From contig JAJRQC010000064.1 of assembly GCA_024280455.1 (NCBI GenBank), positions 1-53,534 of the forward strand: 53,534 bases of DNA, read 5' to 3'. Below the pieces are notes generated by a model. That model did no database searches. It was not told where the DNA came from and saw only the letters and a list, made by a program, of their open reading frames with translations. Position 1 is the stretch's first letter. Every line of letters starts with the position of its first letter. The translations under genes were made by a program, and so were the position numbers. The DNA is from Deltaproteobacteria bacterium (GTDB lineage Bacteria > Desulfobacterota > Desulfobulbia > Desulfobulbales > Desulfobulbaceae). Shown in pieces: positions 15,632-24,217 of the stretch.

Positions 15632-15988
15632 ATGAAAATGAAAGCTATGGTTGTCAGTACGTTATCGGTAGGGCTTGTTTTTGGAACTTTAAGCCTGGCA
15701 AACGCTACATCATGGGTGTCAGCTTGGGTTAACCGTTCTTCAACTACAAATGGAACCGTGCAGGTGATGTTGCGGTATGACTCCGGAACTGGATGTTCTT
15801 GGGGGAGTAGCGTTGGTAATGCCACAAATGTTTGGTTTGCTTTGCCAACAGCAATGAATGACCAGGCTCTTGCTGTTGCATTGACCGCTATTTCACTTGG
15901 AAAAACTGTCCGGGTTGGAATTGAAACTTGCCCTGATACCACAACTAGCTTAGGGGGAACTATCTCTTCCATAGGGCTTGATCAGTAA
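15632..15988 (+). CDS. Small secreted protein with two cysteines, unknown function
   Basis: This 118-residue product has a strong ribosome site (GAGGAG) before ATG 15632 and a signal peptide (MVVSTLSVGLVFGTLSLANA, cleavage after ANA at about residue 25). The mature ~93 residues contain two cysteines (C55 in GTGCSWG, C100 in IETCPDT), likely a disulfide, and the pattern ALTAISLGKTVRVGIETC near the C-terminus. That pattern reminds me of small secreted beta-barrel (OB-fold-like) proteins, but this is only a resemblance. It follows the STN-repeat gene by 62 bases and precedes a strong terminator, so the two may be co-transcribed and work together outside the inner membrane. Confidence 0.65.
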   Translation: MKMKAMVVSTLSVGLVFGTLSLANATSWVSAWVNRSSTTNGTVQVMLRYDSGTGCSWGSSVGNATNVWFALPTAMNDQALAVALTAISLGKTVRVGIETCPDTTTSLGGTISSIGLDQ

Positions 15989-16318
15989 TTCACCTTCAAA
16001 TAGTTCTATGACTGATAACAATTTTTTGTTGAATGGTTGTTGGGTTGAATAAAATGTTTACAGTATATTCTTCTTGTCAGATGACTGTGGTATACTAGTA
16101 CGTTCTCCTCTCAGTCGGAGTCTTGTTAGCGATAGGCAGATTTAAATGGAAAAGATTTCCATTTAAATCTGCCTTTTAGCTTTTTTATACAGGGCAAGAC
16201 TTTTCTGAGCCCACAGCGATATGTACAATCATTTCCCTTGTGATTACTCATCGTTTCCGTCGAAGTTTGTTGAATAGCATCACATCAATTACCCTTTCTT
16301 TAAAGCCTGATTTCAACT
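15989..16318. other. Intergenic stretch with terminator
   Basis: The main feature is the long hairpin terminator at 16134-16187. Upstream of it TATACT at 16091-16096 could be a -10, without a convincing -35. No gene is seen. Transcription of the sugar-nucleotide gene block at 16319 probably starts after the terminator. Confidence 0.55.
16134..16187 (+). terminator. Strong intrinsic terminator
   Basis: A 19-base perfect stem, AGGCAGATTTAAATGGAAA (16134-16152) with TTTCCATTTAAATCTGCCT (16156-16174), loop AGA, is followed by TTTAGCTTTTTTA. It separates the 12779-15988 region from the sugar-nucleotide block. Confidence 0.85.
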
Positions 16319-17419
16319 ATGAAGCCTATTGATTTTTTCTCAAACAAACGAGTTATGGTGAGTGGTGCCTGTGGCACTGTTGGTAAGCAGTTGGTTTCCA
16401 TGTTGCTGTCGGAAGAATATGGCATTGGAGAGCTGGTTAGTCTTGATAATAATGAAAGTGAGTTGTTTTTCCTGGAACAACAATTTATCAGTGATAAACG
16501 GGCAAAATTCGCTCTTGCCGACATACGTGATCGAGATAAGCTTCGTCGGAAAATGGAGAATATCGATATCGTCTTCCATGCGGCTGCTTTTAAACATGTG
16601 ATTCTTTGTGAGCGTTCTCCGTTTGAAGCGGTACAAACCAATATCAACGGGGTTCAAAATATTATCTATGCCGCCTGTGAGCGAAATGTCAAGAAAGTCA
16701 TCTTTACCAGCTCGGATAAGGCTGTTAATCCGACCAATGTCATGGGGACCACCAAGTTGATGGGTGAACGACTCATGACCGCAGCTAACAGTAACACCTT
16801 GGATCAGGGGCCGGTCTTTGCCTCTACTCGTTTCGGTAATGTCCTGGGGTCAAGAGGATCCGTTATTCCCATTTTTCATCGCCAAATAGCAGAAGGCGGA
16901 CCTGTAACTCTGACCCACCCGGAGATGACCCGTTTTATTATGAGTGTTGACCGGGCAGTGAAGCTGGTTATTGATTCATCAATACTGGCCAGGGGAGGAG
17001 AGGTGTTCATTACCAAAATGCCGATTGCCCGAATCCAGGATCTGGCTGAAGTGTTGATCCGGGAACTGGCACCTGTGCATGGGTATAAACCTGCTGATAT
17101 CAGTATTGAACAGATTGGTACCAAACCCGGTGAAAAATTGTATGAAGAACTCATGAGCCATGAGGAGACGCGAAGGGCCGTGGAACTGGAAAAATATTTT
17201 GTTGTTCTTCCAGCATTTCGGGGGATTTATCGCGACATTAAGTACGACTATCCGCACATACGGAATGAGGAAATTACCAATCCCTATAACTCGTCAAACG
17301 AGGTTCCGATGAGTAAGGATGAGCTTTTCCATTTTCTGCGTCAGAATAACCTGCTGGACGTGGATTCCGTCACACCTCAGCATCCGGCTAAGCGGTACTG
17401 GCCTGGTGAGGAGAGTTAG
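16319..17419 (+). CDS. CapD/FlaA1-like nucleotide-sugar dehydratase/epimerase
   Basis: This 366-residue soluble member of the extended SDR family (CapD, PglF, FnlA, FlaA1 group) acts on UDP-GlcNAc-type sugars, removing water from C4-C6 and/or epimerising C5. NAD(P)-binding motif GACGTVG is at 16-22; HAAAFKHV (87-94) and SSDKAVNPTN (131-140) are signatures of the group. The catalytic Tyr of YxxxK is replaced by Met (M142...K146), which is normal for this subfamily. RFGNVLGSRGSVIP is also conserved. It is the short form without the membrane domain. Four bases separate it from the sulfoquinovose synthase gene. The exact product sugar cannot be stated. Confidence 0.85.
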   Translation: MKPIDFFSNKRVMVSGACGTVGKQLVSMLLSEEYGIGELVSLDNNESELFFLEQQFISDKRAKFALADIRDRDKLRRKMENIDIVFHAAAFKHVILCERSPFEAVQTNINGVQNIIYAACERNVKKVIFTSSDKAVNPTNVMGTTKLMGERLMTAANSNTLDQGPVFASTRFGNVLGSRGSVIPIFHRQIAEGGPVTLTHPEMTRFIMSVDRAVKLVIDSSILARGGEVFITKMPIARIQDLAEVLIRELAPVHGYKPADISIEQIGTKPGEKLYEELMSHEETRRAVELEKYFVVLPAFRGIYRDIKYDYPHIRNEEITNPYNSSNEVPMSKDELFHFLRQNNLLDVDSVTPQHPAKRYWPGEES

Positions 17420-17422
17420 AAA

Positions 17423-18607
17423 ATGCATGTTTTGATTCTTGGTGGCGACGGCTATCTAGGATGGCCCACAGCCATGTATTTTTCCAGTCGCGGTCATGAT
17501 GTCACCGTGGTCGACAGTTATTTCCGCCGCAACAGCTGCCTTGAACTTGATGTGGGCATGTTGTACCCATTACCCTCACTGGTGGAGCGGGCCAAAATAT
17601 GGCACCAGCATACCGGTAAGGAAATTAAAGTGGTCATTGGCGACCTGAAAGATCCCGAGATCCTGCGATCTCTGTTTAGTGGTACATTGAAGTACAACTG
17701 GGCGATTCGTTCCGATTTTACCGGTATCCCTGAAACTGTTGTTCATTATGCGGAGCAACCGTCAGCGCCGTATTCCCTCATGAGTTATAAATCGGCAAAC
17801 ATTACATTGGAAAACAATCTTCTTGTCACCAATAACCTGATGTTTGCCGTCCGCGATTTTGAGCGTGACGTTCATATCATAAAATTGGGAACAATGGGAG
17901 AATACGGTACCCCGGAAATTGATATCGAGGAGGGCTGGCTTGACATCCAACACAAGGGGAGAAAAGACAGGTTTCTTTATCCCAGGCAGGCCGGCTCGCT
18001 CTATCATACCAGTAAAATCATGGATACTGATCTTATGTGGTTTGGTGTTCGGATGTGGGATCTCAGGGTAACTGATCTTATGCAGGGGCCTGTGTACGGC
18101 ATTAACACGGAAGAATCACAGGTGGATGAACGTTTACGAACGATTTTTAATTATGACGAAATTTTTGGTACAATTATCAATCGTTTCATCGTTCAGGCCG
18201 TTATAGAATACCCTCTGACTGTATATGGTGAGGGCGGGCAGACGCGCGGGTATCTTAATCTGAACGATACCTTGCAGTGCGTATACTTATCAGCTGAAAA
18301 TAAGGCGGAAAAAGGCGAGTTACGTATCTTTAACCAGATAATGGAAACCTTCAGCGTTAATGAGTTGGCGGAAAAAACGGAGAAAGTCGGTCGAAAGCTT
18401 GGTTTCGACGTAAAGATAAAAAAAATACCGAATCCGCGTGTTGAGGCAGAAGATCATTATTATAATCCGACGTACCAAGGCCTCCTGGATCTAGGTGTCA
18501 AACCGCATTATCTTACCGATGAGGTAATGAAAGAGATGTTTCAGGTCGTAGTGGGTTTCAAAGAGAATATACGTAAGGATGTTATATTTCGGGGGATTCA
18601 ATGGTGA
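17423..18607 (+). CDS. sqdB: UDP-sulfoquinovose synthase (SQD1 type)
   Basis: This 394-residue SDR enzyme converts UDP-glucose plus sulfite to UDP-6-sulfo-6-deoxyglucose (UDP-sulfoquinovose) with bound NAD. The match to SQD1/SqdB is along the whole length: GGDGYLGW (7-14), EQPSAPYS (111-118), KLGTMGEYGTPE (154-165), YHTSK (194-198), DLMQGPVYG, FNYDEIFGTIINRF and VYGEGGQTRGYLNLNDT. Catalytic residues of plant SQD1 (T145, Y182, K186) align with T157, Y194 and K198 at a constant offset of 12. The usual partner sulfolipid transferase SqdX/SqdD is not seen nearby; the gene sits among polysaccharide genes, so the sulfosugar probably enters a surface glycan, as proposed for archaeal Agl3. It overlaps the next epimerase by seven bases. 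Confidence 0.9.
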   Translation: MHVLILGGDGYLGWPTAMYFSSRGHDVTVVDSYFRRNSCLELDVGMLYPLPSLVERAKIWHQHTGKEIKVVIGDLKDPEILRSLFSGTLKYNWAIRSDFTGIPETVVHYAEQPSAPYSLMSYKSANITLENNLLVTNNLMFAVRDFERDVHIIKLGTMGEYGTPEIDIEEGWLDIQHKGRKDRFLYPRQAGSLYHTSKIMDTDLMWFGVRMWDLRVTDLMQGPVYGINTEESQVDERLRTIFNYDEIFGTIINRFIVQAVIEYPLTVYGEGGQTRGYLNLNDTLQCVYLSAENKAEKGELRIFNQIMETFSVNELAEKTEKVGRKLGFDVKIKKIPNPRVEAEDHYYNPTYQGLLDLGVKPHYLTDEVMKEMFQVVVGFKENIRKDVIFRGIQW

Positions 18608-19617
18608 CAAAGTGGTTGATAACCGGTGGATGTGGTTTTATAGGACGTAATCTTATTCGAAATCTCCTGGAAGATGGGAACAATGGAATTCGGGTTCTTG
18701 ATAACCTGTCGGTGGGATCAAGGGATGATCTTAATCGTGTCTGTGATTTCAAAGAGAGTTCGCCGGAAACGATGTCGATATCTCATTTGTCGGCACAGGG
18801 CGTTGAGTTGATCGTCGGTGATATCCTTGACGAACAACTTGCCTTGGATGTGGCCGAACATATGGATGTAATTGTTCATCTGGCGGCGAATACCGGAGTG
18901 ACTCCGTCGGTGGAAAATCCACGCATGGACTGTGTAACCAATGTTCTCGGCACATTAAATTATCTTGAAGCGGCACGGATAAAAAATGTGGGACGTTTTG
19001 TCTTTGCGTCAAGTGGTGCCCCTGCCGGTGAATGTGAACCACCCATTCACGAAGAACTTCCTCCCCATCCGGTTTCTCCCTATGGCGCCAGTAAGCTTGC
19101 CGGAGAAGGCTACTGTTCAGCCTATGCAAAAACATTTGACGTAGATACCGTAGCACTTCGCTTCAGTAATGTGTACGGTCCGTTATCGACCAAGAAAGAT
19201 AGTGTTGTGGCCAAGTTTATAAAACTTGCTCTTGAGGGGAAACCTCTGGAGATTTTTGGGGACGGCACACAGACAAGGGATTTTATCCATATCGACGATT
19301 TGATACGGGCTGTCAGGCAGGCTGGTTCCATTGAAGGTATTGGGGGGGAAACATTTCAGATTGCCACTGCAAATGAGACAAGTATTGATGAAATTGTACA
19401 GATGTTGACCCGGCTGTTTCAGCAGTTGCCGGAGAAGCGAAATGTTACGGTTCAGTACAGTGCGTCACGACAGGGTGATGTGAAACGTAACTTTTCCGAC
19501 ACCTCAAAGGCCGGTAAGATGCTTGGCTGGCGTCCTGAAATCTCTCTATACGACGGCCTGGAAAAGACCATAAACTGGTTTGTAAAGACACAGACAGGAG
19601 GGGTAGGCGTTTTTTGA
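18601..19617 (+). CDS. NAD-dependent sugar epimerase/dehydratase
   Basis: This 338-residue extended SDR protein resembles UDP-glucose/UDP-GlcNAc 4-epimerases (GalE, WbpP, Gne type). NAD motif GGCGFIG is at 9-15, HLAANTGV at 93-100, FASSGA at 135-140 and catalytic YGASK at 161-165, followed by ALRFSNVYGP and TRDFIHIDDL. The start overlaps the sulfoquinovose synthase by seven bases, which implies coupled translation and a shared pathway; it could epimerise the sugar before or after sulfonation. The exact substrate is not readable. Confidence 0.85.
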   Translation: MVTKWLITGGCGFIGRNLIRNLLEDGNNGIRVLDNLSVGSRDDLNRVCDFKESSPETMSISHLSAQGVELIVGDILDEQLALDVAEHMDVIVHLAANTGVTPSVENPRMDCVTNVLGTLNYLEAARIKNVGRFVFASSGAPAGECEPPIHEELPPHPVSPYGASKLAGEGYCSAYAKTFDVDTVALRFSNVYGPLSTKKDSVVAKFIKLALEGKPLEIFGDGTQTRDFIHIDDLIRAVRQAGSIEGIGGETFQIATANETSIDEIVQMLTRLFQQLPEKRNVTVQYSASRQGDVKRNFSDTSKAGKMLGWRPEISLYDGLEKTINWFVKTQTGGVGVF

Positions 19618-19749
19618 TTTTTATTATCTTCCCAGCCGTTATCCACGCGTCGGATAGGATTTTTTGTCGTGACCTTCATACGGTGCCCTTGACCATCCCC
19701 ATGCAGTGAAACTGATGCGTGAAAATCTTTTTTAATCGTACCCATTCCA

Positions 19750-20996
19750 TTGTCTCCCATATCTTTCCGTAAAAATTTTCTCTGGAATCTTGTCGCAAAT
19801 CTGGCAAATGGCGTTGCCCGTTGGGGGATTGTCATGAGCATTGCCAAGTATGGGAGCCCTGAACTTGTCGGACAGTTTACTCTTGCAACTGGTCTTGTCC
19901 TGCCGGTTTATGCCTTTTTAAACCTGCAACTGCGAGTTGTTTATATAACCGGTCGATATGGAGCATATCCTTTCGGGCATTATCTCAGTCTCCGTTTACT
20001 GACCATTCTTATTTCTCTGTTTTGTTGTGGGTTAGGTGCAATATTTTTACGTGATCTTGATGGTATATTGATGGTTGTAATGGGCTACAGCCTTCTCAAG
20101 GGAACCCAGGCTGTCGCCGATATTTTCTATGCGCCTCTGCAGAAGAATGAGCGTATCGACCTGATGTCCCTGTCAATGATTGCAAAAAGCGTTGGCAGTT
20201 TTTTACTGGTCATTATAACCATGGCGGTCAGCGGTAACCTGCTGTTGGCAATCTCCTGTATGCTTGCCTGGGAAGGAGTTTTTACTGTTATCGTCGATAG
20301 AAGGTTGGCGAGTCTTCATTCCAGAGTACGCTTGATCATGCATAAAAACACCATGGTGAAGTTGTTTAAGGAATCTTTTCCCGTAGGCATTGCAACGGGT
20401 TTGACCATGCTCAATGGCTCAATCCCACGATTTATTGTCGAACATTATCGTACTGTTCAGGAAACAGGATATTTTGGTGCCATTCAGTATTTTTTATTGC
20501 GGGCAGTTTGGTGATCGTTGCCATAAATACTGCTGCAATTCCCCGGCTGGCCCGTTTGTATCAGCAGCAGGAAAAAAGAAAGTTTTATCGGTTGGTATCA
20601 CGTCTGGTCGGGTTTGGTTTTATTGTTGGTTTTTGCATTGTTCTGTTCATCTCTTTCTTTGGTGCGTCAGTTTTGCAATTATTGTATACAGCGGAATACG
20701 CTGCTTATGCAAAAGAATTACGAGTGGTTGTTGTTGCCAGTGTCATGCAGTTACCATGTACGGCTATTGCAGGAAGTCTCTTATCTCTTGGTAAATATTG
20801 GAATATGGTTTTTGTCCTTGTTGCCGCAGTCATCGTGTCTATCGGGACAGGGGTCCTTCTGGTGCAGAATGCAGGGATTGCCGGTGCCGCGAATTCCATG
20901 CTTTATTCATCATGTGTTCAACTTCTTCTGGCGAGTTGTTTTCTCTACTGGTCGTATCGTTCCAGGTCTATTTGGAATAGAAATTTTGAAGGTTAG
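19750..20996 (+). pseudogene. wzx: Wzx-type polysaccharide flippase, frameshifted
   Basis: Two frames make up one MOP/Wzx-like flippase of about 415 residues: 19750-20514 (starting SFRKNFLWNLVANLANG, about eight hydrophobic segments) and 20508-20996 (VIVAINTAAIPRLARLYQQQ..., about four more). The shift lies in the T-run at 20490-20495: six T in the sequence, whereas seven would read YFFIAGSLVIVAINTAA without a break. Wzx proteins flip undecaprenyl-linked repeat units to the periplasm. The first frame has only a TTG start (19750) and no clear ribosome site, so the N-terminus may also be altered. Loss, phase variation by slippage, or a sequencing error are all possible. Confidence 0.82.
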
Positions 20997-21001
20997 TTGA
21001 A

Positions 21002-22210
21002 GTGGTTAGGTATTCTTTGATAGGCTGGTGTTCTGTTAGTCTGGTGTTAATGATTTTACCTCAGGGCCTGAAGTTGCAGGCGGCATTGTCTGTGACCGCA
21101 TTGTTACTTGCTGTGCTCTTGATAGTGAAAAGAGAGTTTTGTGTTATTAACAAGAGGGTTGTCGCCATCATGGCGGTTTGTTTTACCCCTCTGTTCCTCA
21201 GCGTCCTCTGGTCGCACGATCAATCTCGAACCGTCTATGAACTGTTAAAAATTTTACCGGGTGTTTTCGGTTTCCTGGTTCTGTCGCAGGTGCTGCTGGA
21301 GCCCGATGATCTGAACAGGGTTGTAATACGCCTGCATCTCTTCTCCGCGGTTGTGACTGTTGTCTTTGCCGGGGTTTTGATCCTCAAGTTTGGTTCGATG
21401 CGTGGCTTTTACAGAGGAGTTGAAGAGTTGCGTGGTATCGCCGGCATAACTGGTAGTTATGGGCAGTGTTTTGTGCCGGTCGGAATTGCCTTGATATTGA
21501 CCAGTAGACAATGGTGGAAAAAGGTATTGTTTTTTGTGCTGACGGAATGTTGTATCCTGGTTGTATTTTATTCCTCGACCAGAGCAGCTGTATTAAGTTT
21601 AGTGTCTTCTTTGGTGATTATGTTTTTTGGTCTGGTTGCTATCCGGAGATTTGCATTTCGTTATTGCTGTATCCTCATATTCTTTATTCCGCTCACCATT
21701 TTTTTAGTCTATAATCCGCCGACTGAGGTTTTGACCCAGGAAGTTCAGCATCGCATTGTCAAGACTGTTGATGATGCGGAACGTGATGTGGATGCAGTTC
21801 TTGAATCAAGTACCCGTATGGTGACTTGGGCGAGGGCTGTGGAAGTTTTTGCAGACCACCCATTATTTGGGATTGGCTACGAGGCCTTCAGTCGAAAATA
21901 TTGGTTCACAAATCCTCATAATATACTATTGGATTTTTTGCTCGGTGGGGGGGTAGTAGGACTCATCGCTTTCCTGTTCTTCATCGTATGCACGGTATAT
22001 GGGTTTATCCGGGGTGGGGTATTGTTGCGATATCCTGATCCATATCTGAACCTCAATGTCATTGCCCTAGGGGCAGCTTTTATCGGGGTGCTGGTGTACG
22101 GCCTGTTCTGGCAGCTTTTATGGCATCCCTTTTTTTATGTATTATCGGCAGTTGGACTTTTTGCCGGAATTATGCCGCAGTGTACACAACAAAGCGTTCA
22201 GGTCGAATAA
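21002..22210 (+). CDS. O-antigen ligase/polymerase family protein (Wzy/WaaL)
   Basis: This 402-residue polytopic inner-membrane protein of the Wzy_C/O-antigen ligase family has about ten to eleven hydrophobic segments. The family hallmark is the large periplasmic loop ending FADHPLFGIGYEAFS, then NPHNILLDFLLGGGVVGLI, where the H of HNxxL is important in WaaL enzymes. It could polymerise repeat units or ligate the chain to lipid A core; the sequence does not separate the two. GTG 21002 follows the flippase by a few bases, so they are in one operon. If Wzx is dead, this protein may have lost its substrate or may serve the ABC-exported chain as ligase. Confidence 0.85.
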   Translation: MVRYSLIGWCSVSLVLMILPQGLKLQAALSVTALLLAVLLIVKREFCVINKRVVAIMAVCFTPLFLSVLWSHDQSRTVYELLKILPGVFGFLVLSQVLLEPDDLNRVVIRLHLFSAVVTVVFAGVLILKFGSMRGFYRGVEELRGIAGITGSYGQCFVPVGIALILTSRQWWKKVLFFVLTECCILVVFYSSTRAAVLSLVSSLVIMFFGLVAIRRFAFRYCCILIFFIPLTIFLVYNPPTEVLTQEVQHRIVKTVDDAERDVDAVLESSTRMVTWARAVEVFADHPLFGIGYEAFSRKYWFTNPHNILLDFLLGGGVVGLIAFLFFIVCTVYGFIRGGVLLRYPDPYLNLNVIALGAAFIGVLVYGLFWQLLWHPFFYVLSAVGLFAGIMPQCTQQSVQVE

Positions 22211-22222
22211 ACATGGTGAAGT

Positions 22223-23005
22223 ATGGTAGCAGATAACAATTCAAAAGAATTAACCGATAAGGAATTTTGGGATACAAATTGGAACCAAACGGCTTTGTTG
22301 TGTCTTCAGCAGCCATTTTCTCCATACAGGTTCTGCAGGTTTCATAAGTTATTTGAGCAGTACCTTCCAAAGGATGGTCACAATATGAGCTTATTGGAGG
22401 TCGGCTGTGTTCCCGGGCGTCATTTGGTCTATTTTAATAAGGTTTTCGGCTATACTGTTGAAGGGGTTGATTTTTCAGATCATATAGGGCTCACCCATGA
22501 CGTTATGAACTATCATGGTATAGAAGAGTATTCGCTTCACCAGGAGGATTTTTTAAGTTTCACCCATGAACCCTATGATGTAGTTGTATCTTTTGGATTT
22601 CTCGAACATTTTCCTGACTGGCGTGCCATGCTGCAGAAACATATTGAGCTGGTTAAACCTGGAGGATATCTTGTTGTCTCCGTACCGAATCTTTGTCATT
22701 TTCAATACTGGCTGCATAAGTGGCTGGATCCGGAATTTGAAAATGAGCAGGTAGTGGAATCAACCAGATTAAGCAATCTCGAAGAAGTCATCACGGGGGC
22801 AGGGCTGCATTTACTGTATTCCGGCTACTATCAAACTTTTCAGTTCTTTTGTCATCATAGAGAACAGTCCAGGAGTCTCCCAAGGCATCTTATGATCAAT
22901 ACCCTGAGAGTTCTTGGAGCTTTCTTTTCGCGGACAAAGATCAATATTCCAAGTCGTACTTTTTCTCCTCAGGTTGTCTGTGTCGCCCGTAATGAAAAAG
23001 ACTGA
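22223..23005 (+). CDS. Class I SAM-dependent methyltransferase
   Basis: This 260-residue methyltransferase has SAM motif I as LLEVGCVPGRH (the usual GxGxG is GCVPG), VEGVDFSD, a motif II region YDVVVSFGFLEHF and motif III VKPGGYLVVSVPN. It probably methylates a sugar of the glycan. The ATG at 22223 lies 12 bases after the ligase stop. The 3' end overlaps the next glycosyltransferase by 14 bases. The acceptor is unknown. Confidence 0.82.
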   Translation: MVADNNSKELTDKEFWDTNWNQTALLCLQQPFSPYRFCRFHKLFEQYLPKDGHNMSLLEVGCVPGRHLVYFNKVFGYTVEGVDFSDHIGLTHDVMNYHGIEEYSLHQEDFLSFTHEPYDVVVSFGFLEHFPDWRAMLQKHIELVKPGGYLVVSVPNLCHFQYWLHKWLDPEFENEQVVESTRLSNLEEVITGAGLHLLYSGYYQTFQFFCHHREQSRSLPRHLMINTLRVLGAFFSRTKINIPSRTFSPQVVCVARNEKD

Positions 23006-24122
23006 TCCCATCAAAATCCTTCAAGTTGTCAGCACGTTGAGGACTGGTGGAATTGAAAAACTCGTTCATGACCTGGCCACTAATATTGATTCTCGGAAGT
23101 TTTCCATTGAGATTTGCTGTGTTAGACGCAAAACGGGTCAATTTCTGGTTCCTGTAGAGACGGCTGGAATTCCTGTTCATTTCTTTGGGGATTATCGCCG
23201 AAATCCGCCCAGGTTTTTTTCCCTGTACAGAGATTTCCTGGCTGCCGGAAACTTTCATGGTGTCCATTCCCATTTGAACCACCTGTCCGGATTATTTCTT
23301 TATGCGCCAAATAAACTTGGAATGCCCCTCAGAATTGTACATTATCATAGTGATTTCAAATATCACAATCATTATACTCCCAAGTATGCATTGAGAAAAC
23401 TGTTTGGTTTTTTTTCTGAAAAGTATTCCAATAAAGTTCTCGGGATCTCTGATGCATGCCTTGACTCCGTATATGGTTCTTCATGGAAAGGCAACCACAA
23501 GATTGAACGGATCTATAATGGGATTGATCTAGCCGGGTTGTCTTCGACACGGTCTTTTCTTCTTAAGCCGCAGGATTTCGGTATTAAGGATAATAGTTTG
23601 GTCATCGGCCATGTCGGTCAGTTCAGGAAGGAGAAAAATCATCAATTCCTTCTTGAATTTGCAGAAAAAATCTGTGCTCTCAACAGGCATGTTGTTTTCC
23701 TTTTTGTTGGAGATGGCCCCCTCTTGGAACATACGCGTAACGAAGCTGCCGCAAGAGGTCTTGATGGGAGGATAATTTTCACTGGAACCCGACCCGACGT
23801 TCCTAATCTCTTGGGAATTATGGATCTTTTCGTTTTTCCGTCTCTCTGGGAGGGGTTCGGTATGGCTGTTGTCGAGGCAGAGGCGGCAGGACTGCCGGTT
23901 ATTATGAGCACGAATATTCCCGATGAAATACCCTTGATTGAACCATCCGTGAAGCTCCCACTCGATAATATGACCATCTGGGTCGATGCCTGTCGGAACC
24001 TTATCGAGTATGTTAAGAAAAACAACAGGCGGAAAAAGAGTATTCCGTCGGAGCTCAAAGAGTTTTCACTCGACACATGGGTCCGGAACATTGAGAGAGT
24101 TTACAGCGAGGTTCGTCCATGA
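22992..24122 (+). CDS. GT4 glycosyltransferase
   Basis: This 376-residue GT-B transferase starts at ATG 22992 (MKKTDPIKILQVVSTLRTGG); the longer frame from 22914 only adds residues read from inside the methyltransferase gene. The glycine-rich start STLRTGGIEK, VIGHVGQFRKEKNHQFLLEF at the start of the donor domain, and EGFGMAVVE (EX7E motif) in WEGFGMAVVEAEAAG are all present. Its pattern resembles GT4 enzymes of capsule clusters such as EpsF or CpsJ. It is the last + strand gene before the convergent gene at 24218; no clear terminator is seen between them. Confidence 0.88.
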   Translation: MKKTDPIKILQVVSTLRTGGIEKLVHDLATNIDSRKFSIEICCVRRKTGQFLVPVETAGIPVHFFGDYRRNPPRFFSLYRDFLAAGNFHGVHSHLNHLSGLFLYAPNKLGMPLRIVHYHSDFKYHNHYTPKYALRKLFGFFSEKYSNKVLGISDACLDSVYGSSWKGNHKIERIYNGIDLAGLSSTRSFLLKPQDFGIKDNSLVIGHVGQFRKEKNHQFLLEFAEKICALNRHVVFLFVGDGPLLEHTRNEAAARGLDGRIIFTGTRPDVPNLLGIMDLFVFPSLWEGFGMAVVEAEAAGLPVIMSTNIPDEIPLIEPSVKLPLDNMTIWVDACRNLIEYVKKNNRRKKSIPSELKEFSLDTWVRNIERVYSEVRP

Positions 24123-24217
24123 AGACCGTTTTCAGGGCGCTTACAGTTGTGCCGAATAGAGTATATGACACTTGCTTACAGAATGTTCGTCATCGTCAGC
24201 AGTAGATCGAGGTTTTT

